Part shown: in pieces, positions 63,992 through 64,000 of the stretch
Position numbering within the stretch: the first letter of the stretch is position 1
Layout: each line of letters starts with the position of its first letter
Source of the DNA: Bruticola sp004554425
Lineage (GTDB): Bacteria; Vulcanimicrobiota; Xenobia; Xenobiales; Xenobiaceae
Length of the DNA stretch: 64,000 nt
Direction: 5' to 3'
Assembly: GCA_958366945.1 (NCBI GenBank)
Contig: CATXCY010000003.1
Coordinates: 1 to 64,000 of the forward strand
Notes under the pieces: generated by a model
What the model was told of the DNA's origin: nothing
Databases searched by the model: none
What the model saw: the letters and a program-made list of their open reading frames with translations, nothing else
Made by a program: the position numbers and the translations under genes

Positions 63992-64000
63992 CTTAGCAAA

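Noticed and set aside
1..64000. CRISPR arrays, insertion sequences, integrases, rRNA operons
   Set aside because: None seen: no regularly spaced repeats, transposase motifs or rRNA stretches were found on either strand.

Overview
The window reads as chromosomal DNA of an anaerobic bacterium with two membranes and moderately low G+C. Envelope genes (lnt, an LptD-like barrel, hldD, lipoproteins, a Spy-like protein) argue for an outer membrane. Butyrate kinase with phosphate butyryltransferase, and an NfnAB-type electron-bifurcating pair, argue for fermentative metabolism. The cell division/housekeeping complement (DUF881 plus the small basic protein Sbp, RapZ-YvcK, RqcH/NFACT, a Memo-AMMECR1 fusion) resembles Firmicutes. 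This mixture fits a diderm Firmicutes-like or deep-branching candidate phylum (for example Riflebacteria-like). That placement is inference; no rRNA or tRNA lies in the window. I saw no insertion sequences, CRISPR array or prophage.

Layout. 1-8.8 kb: lnt, a lipoprotein, an LptD-like protein, hldD, then two unrecognised genes, one with a C4 zinc ribbon. 8.8-15.1 kb, minus strand: a probable operon truB - memo/AMMECR1 - DUF881 - sbp - buk - ptb. 15.2-22.7 kb: a small exported protein, then five of the seven shikimate-pathway steps (aroB-aroQ, aroK, aroA-aroE) and dapA. 23.7-31.8 kb, plus strand: glnA, rapZ-yvcK-lysC/lysA fusion, and a fold-type-II PLP enzyme. 31.9-39.6 kb: two tandem MATE exporters, a lipid-kinase-like protein, a LysM-NlpC/P60 hydrolase and nfnAB. 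39.8-50.2 kb: an SPFH pair, an ACT-domain protein, a kinase-like protein, a Cys-rich Spy/CpxP-like protein, gmk, rqcH, a TlpA-like lipoprotein, a DUF2939-like protein and an aminotransferase. 50.3-59.2 kb: glgB, an orphan hsdS, a B12-binding radical SAM protein, aqpZ and an 897-residue protein with Ala/Glu/Pro-rich repeats. 59.4-64 kb: a PmtA-like methyltransferase, two related unknown proteins, a candidate structured RNA, and a REC-PAS-GGDEF-EAL protein whose catalytic motifs are all degenerate.

How genes work together. The shikimate genes, dapA and lysC/lysA, with glnA, make aromatic amino acids, diaminopimelate/lysine and glutamine. buk/ptb and nfnAB belong to energy and redox balance. lnt, the LptD-like protein, hldD, the Spy-like protein and the lipoproteins build or guard the outer envelope. 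The part with most unexplained content is 59.4-64 kb. It combines a family of small paralogous proteins, a repeated hairpin, a GC-rich structured transcript with its own extended -10 box, and a pseudo-enzyme signalling protein.

Many genes here start with GTG or TTG behind a good Shine-Dalgarno sequence. Where the longest frame and the ribosome-binding site disagreed, I moved the start.
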